NCBI GenBank assembly: GCA_029259285.1 | Contig: JAPDJB010000047.1 | Location: 1 to 5,827 of the forward strand | DNA from: Candidatus Bathyarchaeota archaeon | GTDB taxonomy: Archaea > Thermoproteota > Bathyarchaeia > TCS64 > B23 | Direction of reading: 5' to 3' | Length of the DNA stretch: 5,827 nt | Translations under genes and position numbers: made by a program | Shown here: piece after piece, positions 5,449-5,827 of the stretch | Layout of the letters: the number at the start of each line of letters is the position of its first letter | Position numbering within the stretch: position 1 is the stretch's first letter | Notes under the pieces: generated by a model | Databases searched by the model: none | Told to the model about the DNA's origin: nothing | Seen by the model: the letters and a program-made list of their open reading frames with translations, nothing else

Positions 5449-5827
5449 CTACCTCGTAGACCAGCCATACTTCCCTATAAGCGGCACGTAGGCCACCTTC
5501 ATCAGCCTCCTCCTCAGAATCCTACCCCTCTCATCCTTCTCGAGGAGCACTAGATCCTGGCCGAAGAGGCTGTTGGGACTCCCCACAGGAGCCATCAATC
5601 TCCCAGGGGAGGCCAACTGCTCTATGAGTGGAGGGGGGATATCTGGGCAGGAGGCCGTTATACAGATGGCATCGTAGGGGGCTTCAGGGGGATAGCCCAG
5701 CGAGCCGTCGCCGAGGATTAGGATGACCTTATCATACCCCGTCCGTTTGAGGTTCTCCCTCGCAAAGCGGTAGGTGACGGGGTTGATCTCTATGGAGACC
5801 ACGAGGCCGTCTGGGGCGACGAGCTCC
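5449..5827 (-). CDS. pcm: Protein-L-isoaspartate O-methyltransferase, C-terminal part
   Basis: Repair enzyme that uses S-adenosylmethionine to methylate isoaspartyl residues in damaged proteins, allowing their return to aspartate. The last 125 residues are in the window; the start and the glycine-rich SAM motif I lie beyond 5827. Visible family blocks are LVVSIEINP (post-I acidic loop, Glu binding the SAM ribose), ILGDGSLGYPPEAPYDAICITA (motif II region), IPPPLIEQLASPGRLMAPVG (the family's IP..L..QL..GG.L..PVG, here with SPGR), and the ending LMKVAYVPLIGKYGW (the family's VPL.G..G). The usual TAAAP is TASCP here. An internal GTG at 5802 could be mistaken for a start, but the conserved reading continues to the window edge. 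First visible gene of the pcm-nadK-nob1 group. Confidence 0.92.
   Translation of the reverse strand, partial: ELVAPDGLVVSIEINPVTYRFARENLKRTGYDKVILILGDGSLGYPPEAPYDAICITASCPDIPPPLIEQLASPGRLMAPVGSPNSLFGQDLVLLEKDERGRILRRRLMKVAYVPLIGKYGWSTR

Overview
The window looks archaeal, probably from the Thermoproteota/TACK side. It carries Nob1, the PIN nuclease plus zinc ribbon that matures the small-subunit rRNA and has no bacterial counterpart. It also has an archaeal-style winged-helix regulator with two membrane helices, strong GGAGG/GGAGGTGA ribosome sites, AGG/AGA arginine and ATA isoleucine codons nearly throughout, and almost no spacer DNA. The exact lineage cannot be decided from this sequence. 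Genes fill the window except for one 137-base divergent intergenic region (2628-2764). I see no tRNA, rRNA, CRISPR array, transposon or phage gene.

Left block, minus strand, read right to left (2627 down to 1): a membrane-anchored ArsR-type regulator, an ABC-2 type ATPase, its permease, and the start of a HAD-family phosphatase that runs out of the window. All three junctions overlap (20, 8 and 11 bases), and each downstream start has a Shine-Dalgarno sequence inside the gene before it. This reads as one translationally coupled operon: a self-regulated exporter with an attached hydrolase. The substrate is unknown.

Middle: the divergent spacer holds a TATA-like element, a pair of direct repeats about 20 bp apart flanking a GACCT-N-AGGTC palindrome, and two further inverted repeats, one of which covers the ribosome site of the next gene. 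On the plus strand follows pyrC (2765-4129), a complete dihydroorotase of pyrimidine biosynthesis.

Right block, minus strand (5827 down to 4099): the C-terminal part of protein-L-isoaspartate O-methyltransferase (pcm), NAD kinase (nadK), and nob1. They are closely packed (5-base gap, then an 11-base overlap). nob1 converges on pyrC with a 31-base tail-to-tail overlap. The most notable point here is the nob1 start: its full PIN domain has no ATG, GTG or TTG available and seems to begin at a CTG behind an excellent ribosome site, unless a small frameshift separates it from an ATG that overlaps the nadK stop.

I do not see a clearly new multi-gene system. The best leads are the nob1 start, the putative operator array in the divergent spacer, and the membrane-tethered regulator fused into the exporter operon.
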